This document shows positions 25,961 to 35,536 of a stretch of 64,000 nt of DNA, in pieces (the stretch's first letter is position 1; each line of letters opens with the position of its first letter). The notes beneath the pieces are model-generated. The model had not been told where the DNA came from. It saw only the letters and a list, made by a program, of their open reading frames with translations, and did no database searches. Location of the stretch: assembly GCA_900317555.1 (NCBI GenBank), contig ONHF01000008.1:30910-94909 (forward strand), written 5' to 3'. The position numbers and the translations under genes are program-made. Source of the stretch: an uncultured Lachnospiraceae bacterium (GTDB lineage Bacteria > Bacillota > Clostridia > Lachnospirales > Lachnospiraceae).

Positions 25961-26911
25961 TCAGCACTCCTCGTCCGAAGTATCGAAGAGCGCCGCCACA
26001 TAAGCGTCCGGATCAAAGCGCTGGAGATCATCCAGCTGTTCTCCGACACCGATATATTTCACCGGTATTCCAAGCTCGGACTGCACCGCAATCGCGATGC
26101 CTCCCTTTGAGGTTCCGTCCATTTTCGTCAGAACAACGCCGGTCAGCTTCGCCACATCCGAGAACTCTCTTGCCTGCGAGAGCGCATTCTGTCCTGTCGC
26201 GGCATCCAGAACAAGCAGATTTTCCCGCTTGCAGTCCGGATACTCGCGTGAAATAATGCGGTCCAGCTTCGCGAGTTCCTGCATCAGATTTTTCTTATTG
26301 TGCAGCCGGCCTGCCGTATCAATCAGAAGAACGTCCGTGTGACGGGCTTTCGCCGCCGTCACCGCGTCGTAGACAACACTGCCCGGATCTGCTCCCTCGG
26401 CGCCGGAAATCATATCGACACCCGCACGCTGACACCAGACTTCCAGCTGATCTTTCGCGGCCGCCCGGAAAGTATCGGCCGCGGCGATTAAAACCTTTCG
26501 TCCATCTGCCTTGTAGATCGACGCAAGCTTTGCGACGCTCGTTGTCTTGCCGACGCCGTTGACGCCGATGATCAGTACAACCGACGGACCCTTTTCAAAA
26601 TCATACGCGTCTTCGCCGACGTGCATCTGTTCACGGATGTTCTGAATCAGCAGTTCTCTGCACTGCGCGGGATCCTTGATATGCTGTTCCCGGACCTGTT
26701 TTTTCAGCTTTGTCATAATTTCATCTGTCGCGGAGACACCGATGTCGCCCGTAATCATAATCTCTTCGAGTTCTTCGTAGAAGTCCCCGTCAATCTGCGC
26801 CGTGCCCGAAAACAGACGGTCCATTCCCGAAATCACACCGTCGCGCGTTCTGGAAAGGCCTTCCCTCAGCCGCGCAAAAAAACCCTTTTTCTTTTCTTTT
26901 TCTTCAGCCAT
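25961..26911 (-). CDS. ftsY: SRP receptor FtsY
   Basis: A 316-residue NG-domain GTPase. A short basic N-terminus (EKEKKKGFFARLREGLSRTR) replaces the long acidic A domain of E. coli. G motifs: GVNGVGKTTSVAKLA (about 114-128), AAADTFRAAAKDQL, DTAGRLHNKKNLM, TKMDGTSKGG, and GVGEQLDDLQRFDPDAYV at the end. It receives SRP-bound ribosomes at the membrane. Follows smc by 26 bp, as in B. subtilis. Confidence 0.97.
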   Translation of the reverse strand: MAEEKEKKKGFFARLREGLSRTRDGVISGMDRLFSGTAQIDGDFYEELEEIMITGDIGVSATDEIMTKLKKQVREQHIKDPAQCRELLIQNIREQMHVGEDAYDFEKGPSVVLIIGVNGVGKTTSVAKLASIYKADGRKVLIAAADTFRAAAKDQLEVWCQRAGVDMISGAEGADPGSVVYDAVTAAKARHTDVLLIDTAGRLHNKKNLMQELAKLDRIISREYPDCKRENLLVLDAATGQNALSQAREFSDVAKLTGVVLTKMDGTSKGGIAIAVQSELGIPVKYIGVGEQLDDLQRFDPDAYVAALFDTSDEEC

Positions 26912-26937
26912 CGGTCACCCTTTCTGTATATCGTTGT

Positions 26938-29900
26938 TTATGCTGTCAGATCCTTGTCATCGATCAGGCTGACACTGACAAGCGTCGATACGCCTTTTTC
27001 CTGCATTGTGATTCCGTATAACCTGTCGGCGCGGTCCATGGTTCCGCGTCTGTGCGTAATCACGATAAACTGCGTGTTCTTTGTCAGTTTATGAAGATAT
27101 CCGGCGAACCGCCCGACATTGCTCTCGTCAAGTGCCGCCTCGATTTCATCGAGAAGGCAGAACGGCGAAGGCTTGAGATTCTGAATCGCGAACAGAAGGG
27201 AAATCGCTGTCAGAGACTTTTCTCCGCCGGACATCTGCATCATGTTCTGCAGCTTCTTTCCCGGCGGCTGCGCGATCACGCGCACGCCTGCTTCCAGAAT
27301 ATCCTGATCTTCCACCAGCTCGAGTCTGCCTGTTCCGCCGCCGAAAAGCTCCTTGAAGACCTTGTCGAATTCCTTCTGAATCAAAGAGAACTGTGTGCGG
27401 AACTGCGAACGCATCGCGCTATCGAGCTGCGCGATAATCTGTTCCAGATCCTTCTGTGCCGCCATGATATCGTCGGCCTGTTTCTTTGTAAACTCATAGC
27501 GCTCGGAGACGGATTTGTACTCTTCAATGGCATTCACATTGACATTGCCGAGACCCTTGATTGTGGCCTTGCGTTCGCCCGCAAGCTTCTTCATCTCGGA
27601 AAGGTCACGGGGCGGCTCTTCCCGGAGCTCTTCCGCCTGCAGCGGCGTCAGCTCATATTCGTTCCAGAGGTAATTGATCCTCGCCTCGATCGTCTCTTCC
27701 AGGCGCTTTTTCTGTTCTTCAAGACGGTATACTTCCTTATCCAGCTGCGCCTTTGTCTCGGAGAGCGTGTCTCTTCTTTCAAACAGTTTCTTCATGCGGG
27801 AAGAGAGCTCTTCTTTATCCTGCGACGCGCTGATGAGAAGCTTTTTGTCCTTTTCCAGCGCTTCGCCCGAGGAATCCAGCGTTCTCTGCGTCTCCTCAAT
27901 CAGACGCTTTCTGGACTCGATATCGTCCGATCCCTTGTCGATGCTGCCGAGGATTTCCGAAAGTTCCTGCTGCAGCTGCAAAACATCATCGCCGATTCTG
28001 GAAAGCTCCTGCTCTCCAAAAGCGGCGCTCTGCCGCTTTTTCTCGATTTCCACGTTAAAGGAAGCGGTAACATCCGCTTCCGCGTGCTCCCTCTCATCAA
28101 GCTCCGATTTTTTAACAAGCAGCCTTTCGATCTCTGCGTTCGTGTCCTTTTCAAACTGCAAGGAGGCCGTTTCCTGCGCCCGGATATCTTCTTCCTCCTT
28201 CTGCAGCGCCTGCGTAGTCTTTTCTATTTCGCTGTTTTCGGCACGCAGGGCATCATAGTTTCCGCTGCTCTCGTTCTTTTTCTCTTCTTCCTGCCGGATT
28301 TGCAGCCGTTTTGTGTTCAGCTCGAGCATTTTCGTCTGCTGCAGCGTATGAATATTCTCGAGCTTTCCGCGGAGAACGTTCCTTTCATTCTTCACGTTCT
28401 CGATCTGCTCTTCCAGCGCCTCCATCTGTTTTTTCTGTTCTTCGGCGTTCTTCTGCAGCTCCGCAATTTCTCTTCTTCTGCCGAGGAGATTGTCTTTATT
28501 GCGGAAAGCACCGCCTGAAACCGAGCCGCCGACGTTGAACTGCTCTCCGCCGAGCGTTACAATCCGCACCTTATGCTGATATTTCACGGCAATGCGATAA
28601 GCATTGTCGTAAGTGTCGACGACCAGAACCCTGCCCAGGAGATGCCGCGCCACGCTTCTGTGTTCGGGTGCTGTGCGGACAAGCGTGTCCGCGGTTCCGA
28701 TCACTCCCGGTTCTTTCAGCGCAGGAGATGCGCCAAAGCCCGAAGAGCTGCCGATATCCGAAAGCGGAAGGAACGTCGCGCGGCCTGCCTTTTCTCTTTT
28801 GAGCAGCGAGATCATCTGCTTGCTCGTCGCATTGTCCGTGGTGACAATATTCTGAATGCTGCCGCCGAGCGCGGTCTCGATCGCGGTTTCATAGGCCGGG
28901 TCTGTTTTGATCAGATCCGCGACAACGCCGACAATCCCGTTGTTAGTATCCCGGCACTCCATCACGCGGCGGACCGCGTTCCCAAAGCCCTCATAGCGCT
29001 CGGTCAGGTTCAAAAGAGCATCCAGTCTGGATTTCGTCTGATGGTACTGCGATTCTTCCGCACGAAGTTTCTGGTCGGTGCCGGTAAGCTGCGTCTTTTT
29101 CTGCGCAATCGCTTCTTCGGTCTCTTTTTCTTTCTGCGCAAGATCCGCGTTTTCAGCCGCCGCCTCCTGAAACGCCTTCTGCAGATCCGAAAGTCTTCTG
29201 TCGTGCTCGGACTCCTCGCTGCGGACGGAAATAAGCTTCGAGGAAAGCGCAGCCTTCCGCAGTTCCAGCTGCTGCTTTCTTTCGGAAAGAGCCGCCATCC
29301 CGGACTTGATCTGCGCCCTGGTATTCAAAAGGTCCAGAATCTGATTCCGCTTCTGTTCGATTTCATCTGAAAGAGAGGACAGTTCCTCCTGCAGACGGGT
29401 CAGATTTTCCGAGGCACCTCTCTGCCGCTGCACAAGCGCAGCGATTTCATCCAGCGTTTTCTGCCGCCCGGCAGCGGCTGCTTCCTGTTCCTTCTGCCTC
29501 CGCGCAAGCTGCGCCCGGACATCACTTTCTCTTTTATGGAAATGCTCGGAGCTTTTCTCGGCGGAGCTGATCTGCTCTCTGTAGACTTTGATATTTCCTT
29601 CCAGACGGCTCCTGACCATGCCGGCATCATTGATCCGGTTTCTGGCTTCTTCCGTCTCCTTTTCCAGCGTTTCCAGCCGCGTCTGCGCCGTGGCATAGTC
29701 TTCCTTGACCTTTTCAAATTCACTGGAAGCCGACGAGAGTTCGGCCGAAGTATCCTGCAGCTTTCTGCCGGCTTCGGACAGAAGCTCCTTGTTCTTTCCG
29801 TTCTCCAGAAGGAAAATGTTCGCGTCCAGATGCCGGAGCTCTTCCATGGTCTTTAAATAGATTCTGGCTTTTTCTGACTGGCGCTCCAAAGGACCGACCT

Positions 29901-30501
29901 GCTTCTGCAGCTCGGCAACGATATCGTTGACACGGACGAGATTTGCCTTTTCATTATCAAGCTTTTTCTGTGCCTCGTTCTTGCGCTTTTTATACTTGAC
30001 AATGCCGACCGCTTCGTCAAAGAGTTCGCGGCGGTCTTCCGGCTTGTCTGACAGAATCTTTTCAATCTGTCCCTGGCCGATAATTGAATAGCCCTCTTTC
30101 CCGATACCTGTGTCATAAAAAAGCTCCTGTACGTCCCGGAGCCGGACCTGCACGCCGTTGATCAGATATTCGCTTTCACCGCTTCGGAAAAGTCTCCGTG
30201 CAACTGTAACTTCCTGATAGTCGGTCGGCAGCCGGTGATCCGAGTTATCCATCGTGATTGCGACATATGCGTAAGAGAGAGGCTTTCGCAGCTCTGTCCC
30301 CGCAAAAATAACATCCTGCATGTTGCCGCCGCGAAGCGACTTCGCACTCTGCTCACCGAGGACCCAGCGGACGGCGTCACCGACATTGCTCTTGCCTGAT
30401 CCGTTCGGACCTACGATCGCTGTAAACCCGTCATGGAATTCGAGCTTGATTTTATTTGCGAAAGATTTGAAACCCTGAATTTCGATACTCTTAAGATACA
30501 T
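26938..30501 (-). CDS. smc: Chromosome partition protein SMC
   Basis: An 1187-residue SMC ATPase. Head: MYLKSIEIQGFKSFANKIKL and Walker A GPNGSGKSNVGDAVRW. Two long coiled-coil arms flank a hinge (about 520-640, RYEGFGNAVRRVMECRDTNN to GGSVSGGAFRNKDNLLG). C-terminal head: ABC signature MSGGEKSLTAISLLFAI and Walker B PFCLLDEIEAALDESN. It organises and segregates the chromosome. The ATG at 30501 has GCAGGTG upstream and matches the family. An in-frame ATG at 30525 overlaps the rnc stop (TAATG) and could be used by coupling, adding eight residues. Confidence 0.97.
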   Translation of the reverse strand: MYLKSIEIQGFKSFANKIKLEFHDGFTAIVGPNGSGKSNVGDAVRWVLGEQSAKSLRGGNMQDVIFAGTELRKPLSYAYVAITMDNSDHRLPTDYQEVTVARRLFRSGESEYLINGVQVRLRDVQELFYDTGIGKEGYSIIGQGQIEKILSDKPEDRRELFDEAVGIVKYKKRKNEAQKKLDNEKANLVRVNDIVAELQKQVGPLERQSEKARIYLKTMEELRHLDANIFLLENGKNKELLSEAGRKLQDTSAELSSASSEFEKVKEDYATAQTRLETLEKETEEARNRINDAGMVRSRLEGNIKVYREQISSAEKSSEHFHKRESDVRAQLARRQKEQEAAAAGRQKTLDEIAALVQRQRGASENLTRLQEELSSLSDEIEQKRNQILDLLNTRAQIKSGMAALSERKQQLELRKAALSSKLISVRSEESEHDRRLSDLQKAFQEAAAENADLAQKEKETEEAIAQKKTQLTGTDQKLRAEESQYHQTKSRLDALLNLTERYEGFGNAVRRVMECRDTNNGIVGVVADLIKTDPAYETAIETALGGSIQNIVTTDNATSKQMISLLKREKAGRATFLPLSDIGSSSGFGASPALKEPGVIGTADTLVRTAPEHRSVARHLLGRVLVVDTYDNAYRIAVKYQHKVRIVTLGGEQFNVGGSVSGGAFRNKDNLLGRRREIAELQKNAEEQKKQMEALEEQIENVKNERNVLRGKLENIHTLQQTKMLELNTKRLQIRQEEEKKNESSGNYDALRAENSEIEKTTQALQKEEEDIRAQETASLQFEKDTNAEIERLLVKKSELDEREHAEADVTASFNVEIEKKRQSAAFGEQELSRIGDDVLQLQQELSEILGSIDKGSDDIESRKRLIEETQRTLDSSGEALEKDKKLLISASQDKEELSSRMKKLFERRDTLSETKAQLDKEVYRLEEQKKRLEETIEARINYLWNEYELTPLQAEELREEPPRDLSEMKKLAGERKATIKGLGNVNVNAIEEYKSVSERYEFTKKQADDIMAAQKDLEQIIAQLDSAMRSQFRTQFSLIQKEFDKVFKELFGGGTGRLELVEDQDILEAGVRVIAQPPGKKLQNMMQMSGGEKSLTAISLLFAIQNLKPSPFCLLDEIEAALDESNVGRFAGYLHKLTKNTQFIVITHRRGTMDRADRLYGITMQEKGVSTLVSVSLIDDKDLTA

Positions 30502-30524
30502 AGACACCTGCGGCAGAGGCAGCA

Positions 30525-31220
30525 TTACGCCTTCTGCTTCTTTCTCTCAAGCAGGACATGATACGCGGCCTCCTGCTCTGCCGCTTTCTTCGACCGTCCG
30601 CTTCCCTGCGCGGCACGTTTTCCGTTTATCACGGCCGCCGCCGTGTACGTTTTCCGGTGGCCGGGGCCTTCTTCCCCGATGATTTCATACTGCAGAGAGG
30701 CTCCGTCTTTCTGACAGCTTTCCTGCAGTATGGATTTCGCGTCGTAAAAGAGCAGCTTGCCTTCCAGATCCGAAAGGATAAACTGCAGTATAAATTTCTC
30801 CGGTGCCTGCGCGCTTCCGCTGTCAAGATACATGGCGCCGATCACGGCTTCCATAACATCGGAGACAATGGAGTCCTTCTCCCTGCCGCCGCCGGCTTCC
30901 TCGCCTTTACCGAGACGGATAAACTGTTCGAGTCCGATATCCCTCGCGCAGTAAGCAAGCGCCGGCTCGCAGACCAGCGAGGCACGGATTTTCGTGAGTT
31001 CTCCTTCCCGCTTATCCTCGTACTTATTGTACAGAAAAACACTGGACACCATCTCCAGCACGGAATCCCCGAGAAACTCCAGCCGCTCATAGTCTTCGAA
31101 TCGGCGGATTTTCTGTTCGTTCGCGTAAGAGGTATGTGTCAGCGCACATTCCAAATAGTAAATATTATGGAAAGTATAGCCGATTCTTTTCTCCAGTTCA
31201 GAAAGCGATGGCTTTTCCAT
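30525..31220 (-). CDS. rnc: Ribonuclease III
   Basis: A 231-residue enzyme: RNase III domain with signature ERLEFLGDSVLEMVSS (about 43-58) and the second acidic pair in DVMEAVIGAMYLDSG, then a C-terminal dsRNA-binding domain (DGASLQYEIIGEEGPGHRKT, SGRSKKAAEQEAAYHVLLER). It processes rRNA and other structured RNA. Its ATG overlaps the acpP stop (TAATG), with GGAGAAG as SD, so translation is coupled. Confidence 0.97.
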   Translation of the reverse strand: MEKPSLSELEKRIGYTFHNIYYLECALTHTSYANEQKIRRFEDYERLEFLGDSVLEMVSSVFLYNKYEDKREGELTKIRASLVCEPALAYCARDIGLEQFIRLGKGEEAGGGREKDSIVSDVMEAVIGAMYLDSGSAQAPEKFILQFILSDLEGKLLFYDAKSILQESCQKDGASLQYEIIGEEGPGHRKTYTAAAVINGKRAAQGSGRSKKAAEQEAAYHVLLERKKQKA

Positions 31221-31465
31221 TACTGCTCTTCTCCTCTGGCGTTCCTGATCATTTCCAGCGCCTCTTCGACGGTTCCTATCTGCATCGCCTTTTCCTCATC
31301 AACCTTGATTCTGAACTCGTCTTCGACTGCCATCAGAATCTGATACAGATCCAGGGAGTCTGCGTCCAGATCCGCGGCAAAAGTCATATCCTTCGTAATC
31401 TCGTTCGGGTCCACGTTCATGACATCCGCGATAATTGCCTTCAGCTTCTCAAATTCCATATCCAT
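31220..31465 (-). CDS. acpP: Acyl carrier protein
   Basis: An 81-residue ACP. The phosphopantetheine serine lies in DADSLDLYQILMAVEDEF (family DSLD motif). Acidic four-helix composition. It carries acyl chains for fatty acid synthesis and supplies the PlsX substrate. The ATG at 31465 with GGAGGG directly upstream was chosen over an in-frame upstream ATG. Lies between plsX and rnc. Confidence 0.96.
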   Translation of the reverse strand: MDMEFEKLKAIIADVMNVDPNEITKDMTFAADLDADSLDLYQILMAVEDEFRIKVDEEKAMQIGTVEEALEMIRNARGEEQ

Positions 31466-31516
31466 TTTACCCTCCGATCTATCCCTTCCCGGGGATGCTC
31501 GCATCTATTATAGCGC

Positions 31517-32563
31517 TTATCCGTTCTGCCGTGTTTCCACGGGCTTTGTATGATCGACAAGATGCATCTTATCGCGGAACTGCTCGTTGACTTTCGCGTT
31601 TGTAAAAGCAATGCACTGCGCGATCGAATTTTCAACCTCAATTGCCTTCGCGTTGCCGTGAGTCTTGACGACAAGTCCCGTAAGCCCCAGAAGCGGCGCT
31701 CCGCCGTAGCTGGAAACGCTGAATTTCCGCAGTGTCTTCTTCAGGGACGGCTTGACGAGCAGCGCGCCGAGCTTTGAAACCGCGCTCGAAAGCATTGCTC
31801 CTTTAATCTCGCTGAGCAGAACCGATGCAACGCCTTCATACATCTTCAGGATAGCATTTCCGGTAAAAGCATCACAGACGACGACGTCGGCTCCTCCGGC
31901 CGGTATATCTCTGGCCTCAATGTTGCCGGTGAAATTAATGTCCAGCTCCTTTAACAGCGGATATGTTTCCTTGACAAGCGCATTGCCCTTTTCTTCTTCC
32001 GCGCCGATATTGAACAGCGTGACTCTCGGATTCTTCACGCCGACGATGTTTTCCATATAGATGGAGCCCATCTGGGCAAACTGGACCAGCTGGGACGCCC
32101 TGGCATCCACATTGGCTCCACAGTCAATCAGAAGAACCGGTCCCTTCGCGGTAGGAAGAAGCGGCGCGAGCGGCGCCCGTTCAATGCCCTTGAGGCGTCC
32201 CACAATCGTCTGCCCGCCAACCAGTGTCGCTCCTGTTGAGCCTGCGGTGACGAAGGCGTCACATTCCCCTTTCCTGACGAGCTTCATCCCCTGCACAATC
32301 GAAGAATCTTTCTTCCTCATGATCGCGGCGACCGGCGGCTCTGCCATTTCGATAACCTGCGTTGTCGGCAGAAGATGCAGCCGCTGCGTGGGATAATCCA
32401 TGTTCTTTAACAGCTCTTCCATCTGTTTCTCATCGCCTGCAAGCGTAACATCCAGCTGCGCGTTGTGCAGGAGTGCATTGACAGCTCCCTTGACGATTTC
32501 GGAAGGTGCATAGTCTCCGCCCATGGCATCGACGGCGACTCTGACAAGTTTGGAATCCTCCAT
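31517..32563 (-). CDS. plsX: Phosphate acyltransferase PlsX
   Basis: A 348-residue enzyme (VRVAVDAMGGDYAPSEIVKG, SFVTAGSTGA-type segment FVTAGSTGATLVGGQTIVGR, VVCDAFTGNAILKMYEGVAS, APLLGLTGLVVKTHGNAKAI). It converts acyl-ACP to acyl-phosphate, the substrate of PlsY encoded at 13882-14541. The ATG at 32563 has AAGGAG five bases upstream. First gene after the promoter at 32634-32662; no FapR operator was recognised. Confidence 0.96.
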   Translation of the reverse strand: MEDSKLVRVAVDAMGGDYAPSEIVKGAVNALLHNAQLDVTLAGDEKQMEELLKNMDYPTQRLHLLPTTQVIEMAEPPVAAIMRKKDSSIVQGMKLVRKGECDAFVTAGSTGATLVGGQTIVGRLKGIERAPLAPLLPTAKGPVLLIDCGANVDARASQLVQFAQMGSIYMENIVGVKNPRVTLFNIGAEEEKGNALVKETYPLLKELDINFTGNIEARDIPAGGADVVVCDAFTGNAILKMYEGVASVLLSEIKGAMLSSAVSKLGALLVKPSLKKTLRKFSVSSYGGAPLLGLTGLVVKTHGNAKAIEVENSIAQCIAFTNAKVNEQFRDKMHLVDHTKPVETRQNG

Positions 32564-32633
32564 ATAAACTCCTTGTGATTTATCCGGAAACAGATACCCT
32601 GCTTCCCGTTTTGACAAATCTTTACATCCAAAT

Positions 32634-32662
32634 ACTATACTAAACGCACCTGTCAAATGCAA
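32634..32662 (-). promoter_or_regulatory. Promoter for plsX-acpP-rnc-smc-ftsY
   Basis: On the minus strand: TTGCAT (32657-32662), 17-bp spacer, TATAGT (32634-32639). A TTGACA inside the spacer has no matching -10. Confidence 0.7.
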
Positions 32663-32721
32663 CAAAGTTCAAAGAGGCGCTGCACGTCCGGATAACTGCC
32701 GCGAAAATCGAAAGCACAGCG

Positions 32722-32764
32722 GAAAAACTGCCGCTCCAGGAAACACTCTCCTGAAGCGGCAGTC
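32722..32764 (-). terminator. Terminator after rpmF
   Basis: On the minus strand a ~15-bp stem (ACTGCCGCTTCAGGA pairing with TCCTGGAGCGGCAGT, one G-U) is followed by TTTTTCC. Confidence 0.8.
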
Positions 32765-32791
32765 TTTACAAGTCATGTTAAATTAAGAAGC

Positions 32792-32974
32792 TCAGTCCTC
32801 GACCTTGACAACTTCCTTCTTGTTGTATGTTCCGCAGCTCTTGCAGACTCTGTGAGGCATCATTAATGCGCCGCACTTAGGGCACTTCACAAGAGTAGCA
32901 GCGGACATTTTCCAGTTCGCTCTTCTTCTGTCTCTGTGACTTCTAGAAGATTTGTTCTTGGGGCAAATAGACAT
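32792..32974 (-). CDS. rpmF: 50S ribosomal protein L32
   Basis: A 60-residue L32 with a zinc-ribbon: two CxxC pairs (VKCPKCGALMM and RVCKSCGTY). Basic N-terminus SICPKNKSSRSHRDRRRANW. AAGGAGG SD, its own consensus promoter and terminator, so it is a separate unit between ackA and plsX. Confidence 0.97.
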   Translation of the reverse strand: MSICPKNKSSRSHRDRRRANWKMSAATLVKCPKCGALMMPHRVCKSCGTYNKKEVVKVED

Positions 32975-33080
32975 CAGTTACACCTCCTTACTTCCGCAAA
33001 ATGTAACGTTTTTGTTCACAAATAGGCCTTGCAGGCGGTTCTGCGTACGAAAAACGATAATTCCCAAACACGCAATGATG

Positions 33081-33109
33081 ATTATAGGTTCATCCAGTCT
33101 GCTTGTCAA
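33081..33109 (-). promoter_or_regulatory. Consensus promoter for rpmF
   Basis: On the minus strand: TTGACA (33104-33109), exact 17-bp spacer, TATAAT (33081-33086). It starts 14 bp after the ackA stop. Confidence 0.92.
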
Positions 33110-33122
33110 TAGCCAAAACAGC

Positions 33123-34364
33123 TCATTCCGCTTTTTTCTTTGTGTGCTTGTACTTTACAGGACACTGTACAAGCGCGAGGGTTTCCTGCGCGATTGCGAG
33201 CTCTTCATTGGTCGGGAATACAAAAACCTTTACCTTGCTCTCGGGCTTTGAAATTTCCGCGATCTCTCCGCGTGTCTTCGCATTCTTCTCTTCGTCAATC
33301 TCTATGCCCAGATATCCCAGATACTGGTAAATGAGTGCGCGGGACTTGGTGTCATTTTCGCCGACGCCTGCGGTAAAGCAGATCACGTCAACGCCGTTCA
33401 TGGCAGCAACATAAGCGCCGATATATTTCGCAACACGGTAAGCCCATGCGTCCAGCGCGAGCTCCGCGTTCTTGTTGCCTTCCTCTCTTGCTTTCCACAG
33501 ATCGCGGAAATCGGAGGAGAGATTGCCGGAGAGAGCGTAAACGCCGGAGTCCTTATTCATCATCTGGTCGATTTCATAAGCGGACATATTTGTTTTGCCC
33601 ATAATATAATCGACAACCGCAGGATCCAGGTCGCCGCATCTTGTACCCATGATCAGGCCTTCCAGCGGCGTAAGCCCCATCGAAGTATCAATGCACTTGC
33701 CGTACTGAACAGCGGAGACAGAAGCGCCGTTCCCCAGATGGCAGACAATGGTCTTGAGCTCTTCCGGCGTCTTGCCGAGATACTTCGCGACTTCGGTCGA
33801 AACAAACTTATGGCTTGTGCCATGGAAGCCGTACCGGCGGATCTTGTAATCCTTGTAATAATTCAGAGGGATCGCGTACATATAGGCCTTGGGCGGCATG
33901 GTCTGATGGAACGCGGTGTCGAAAACAGCGACCATCGGCGTATTCGGCATCATCGCGCGGCAGGCTTCGATGCCGGTCAGGTTTGCCGGGTTATGCAGCG
34001 GTGCCAGCTCGGAAACCTCACGGATCGCGTTAATGACATCATTGTCGATCAGCACGGACTTCGTGAAATTCTCTCCGCCGTGTACAATACGGTGTCCGAC
34101 AGCCCCGATTTCGCTGAGCGAACGGATAACGCCGGTCTTCGAGTCTGTCAGTGCCGCAAGGACAAGGCTGATTGCCTTCTTATGATCGTCGATTCTGGTG
34201 TTCTCCTTGATCTTGCCGGTTTTGTTGCGGAGATTCTCATATGTGATCGCGCCGTCGATACCGATTCTCTCGCAGAGGCCCTTTGCGATGGCCTTCTGTG
34301 TGTCGGTATCGATAACCTGGAATTTCAAAGAAGAGCTTCCGCAGTTAATTACCAGAATATTCAT
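33123..34364 (-). CDS. ackA: Acetate kinase
   Basis: A 413-residue ASKHA kinase. MNILVINCGSSSLKFQVID (phosphate 1), AVGHRIVHGGENF, VAVFDTAFHQTMPPKAYMYA, RRYGFHGTSHKFVS, VCHLGNGASVSAVQYGKCID, FTAGVGENDTKSR. It forms ATP and acetate from acetyl phosphate. Follows pta by 22 bp; together they form the acetate branch of fermentation. The ~10 extra C-terminal residues (KYKHTKKKAE) are basic. Confidence 0.97.
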   Translation of the reverse strand: MNILVINCGSSSLKFQVIDTDTQKAIAKGLCERIGIDGAITYENLRNKTGKIKENTRIDDHKKAISLVLAALTDSKTGVIRSLSEIGAVGHRIVHGGENFTKSVLIDNDVINAIREVSELAPLHNPANLTGIEACRAMMPNTPMVAVFDTAFHQTMPPKAYMYAIPLNYYKDYKIRRYGFHGTSHKFVSTEVAKYLGKTPEELKTIVCHLGNGASVSAVQYGKCIDTSMGLTPLEGLIMGTRCGDLDPAVVDYIMGKTNMSAYEIDQMMNKDSGVYALSGNLSSDFRDLWKAREEGNKNAELALDAWAYRVAKYIGAYVAAMNGVDVICFTAGVGENDTKSRALIYQYLGYLGIEIDEEKNAKTRGEIAEISKPESKVKVFVFPTNEELAIAQETLALVQCPVKYKHTKKKAE

Positions 34365-34386
34365 TGCTTACTGTCTCCCCTCTTCC

Positions 34387-35385
34387 TTATGCCTGTGCCT
34401 GCACGGATGTCAGAGCAACAACGCCGACAATGTCCTGCCAGCTGCAGCCTCTGGAAAGGTCGTTTACGGGCTTGGCAATGCCCTGCAGCATCGGGCCGTA
34501 TGCCTCTGCCTTCGCAAGTCTCTGCACAAGCTTGTAAGCAGAGTTTCCGCAGTCCAGATTCGGGAAAACAAGTACGTTCGCCTTGCCGGCCACAGGGCTG
34601 CCGGGTGCCTTGGACGCCGCTACGGAAGGAACAATTGCGGCATCAACCTGCAGCTCGCCGTCGCAGACAAGATCCGGATAATTCTCATGCGCCGAAGCAA
34701 CTGCCGCAACAACCTTGTCAACGAGCGCGTGCTTCGCGGACCCCTTGGTGGAATGGGAAATGAACGCCACATACGGATCTGCTCCGACAAGCTGGCGGAA
34801 GCTCTTCGCGGAATCATTTGCGATCGTAGCAAGCTCATCCGATGAAGGATCCTGATTCAGTCCGGAATCAGCAAAGATAAAAGTTCCGTTATGACCGTAT
34901 TCACAATCCGGCACATCCATCAGGAAAAAGGCGGAAACCATTTTGGAGCCCGGTGCGGTCTTCAAAACCTGCAGTGCGGGACGAAGTGTATTCGCTGTGG
35001 AGTGGCAGGCACCGGATACAAGTCCGTCGCCGTCGCCAGCCTTGAGCATAACCACACCGAACATCGTGCGGTCGGCAAGAAGCGCTTCTTTCGCGCCTTC
35101 CATGGTCATGCCTTTCTTCTGGCGAAGCTCGAACAGGATTTTCTGATATTCTTCGAATTTGCTGCAGTTTTCCGGATCAACGAACGCGGCGCCGGACACG
35201 TCCACGCCGTATTTCGCCGCATCACTGCGGATCGTATTCTCATTGCCGATCAGAATGATTTTCGCAAGTCCGTCTTCCAGCACTTTTGCTGCCGCGCGGA
35301 TCGTTCTCTCGTCCTCCGACTCAGGCAGAATAATTGTCTTGATGTTCTGCTTCGCTTTTGCTTTAATACCATCAATGAATGACAT
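34387..35385 (-). CDS. pta: Phosphate acetyltransferase
   Basis: A 332-residue single-domain Pta, lacking the N-terminal regulatory domains of E. coli. TIILPESEDERTIRAAAKVL, MLKAGDGDGLVSGACHSTAN, ISHSTKGSAKHALVDKVVAA, FPNLDCGNSAYKLVQRLAKA. It makes acetyl phosphate from acetyl-CoA. The ATG at 35385 has GGAGGAG directly upstream; a longer in-frame ATG (35403) overlaps the SD. Divergent from tmcAL. Confidence 0.96.
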   Translation of the reverse strand: MSFIDGIKAKAKQNIKTIILPESEDERTIRAAAKVLEDGLAKIILIGNENTIRSDAAKYGVDVSGAAFVDPENCSKFEEYQKILFELRQKKGMTMEGAKEALLADRTMFGVVMLKAGDGDGLVSGACHSTANTLRPALQVLKTAPGSKMVSAFFLMDVPDCEYGHNGTFIFADSGLNQDPSSDELATIANDSAKSFRQLVGADPYVAFISHSTKGSAKHALVDKVVAAVASAHENYPDLVCDGELQVDAAIVPSVAASKAPGSPVAGKANVLVFPNLDCGNSAYKLVQRLAKAEAYGPMLQGIAKPVNDLSRGCSWQDIVGVVALTSVQAQA

Positions 35386-35475
35386 TTTCTCCTCCTTTTC
35401 CATTGAAAAGCGTCGTTCTGTTATCTATATTCTGTGCTTTTTCACAGCAGCTCCGCAGCGGGAAGCCGGAGTCAT

Positions 35476-35505
35476 TTGTCGAAAAGCCCAAAAATCTGCT
35501 AATAT
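35476..35505 (+). promoter_or_regulatory. Possible promoter for tmcAL
   Basis: TTGTCG (35476-35481), 18-bp spacer, TAATAT (35500-35505), 31 bp before the ATG. Confidence 0.45.
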
Positions 35506-35536
35506 ATTATATGAAAAAATATTAAGGAATTCAACA

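Noticed and set aside
30502-30525. smc start at 30525
   Set aside because: It gives MLPLPQVS ahead of the conserved MYLKSIEIQGFKSF start; possible through coupling to rnc but less likely.
32575-32665. FapR operator upstream of plsX
   Set aside because: TTTAGTATAGTATTTG is superficially similar, but it lacks the FapR palindrome and overlaps the -10 box.
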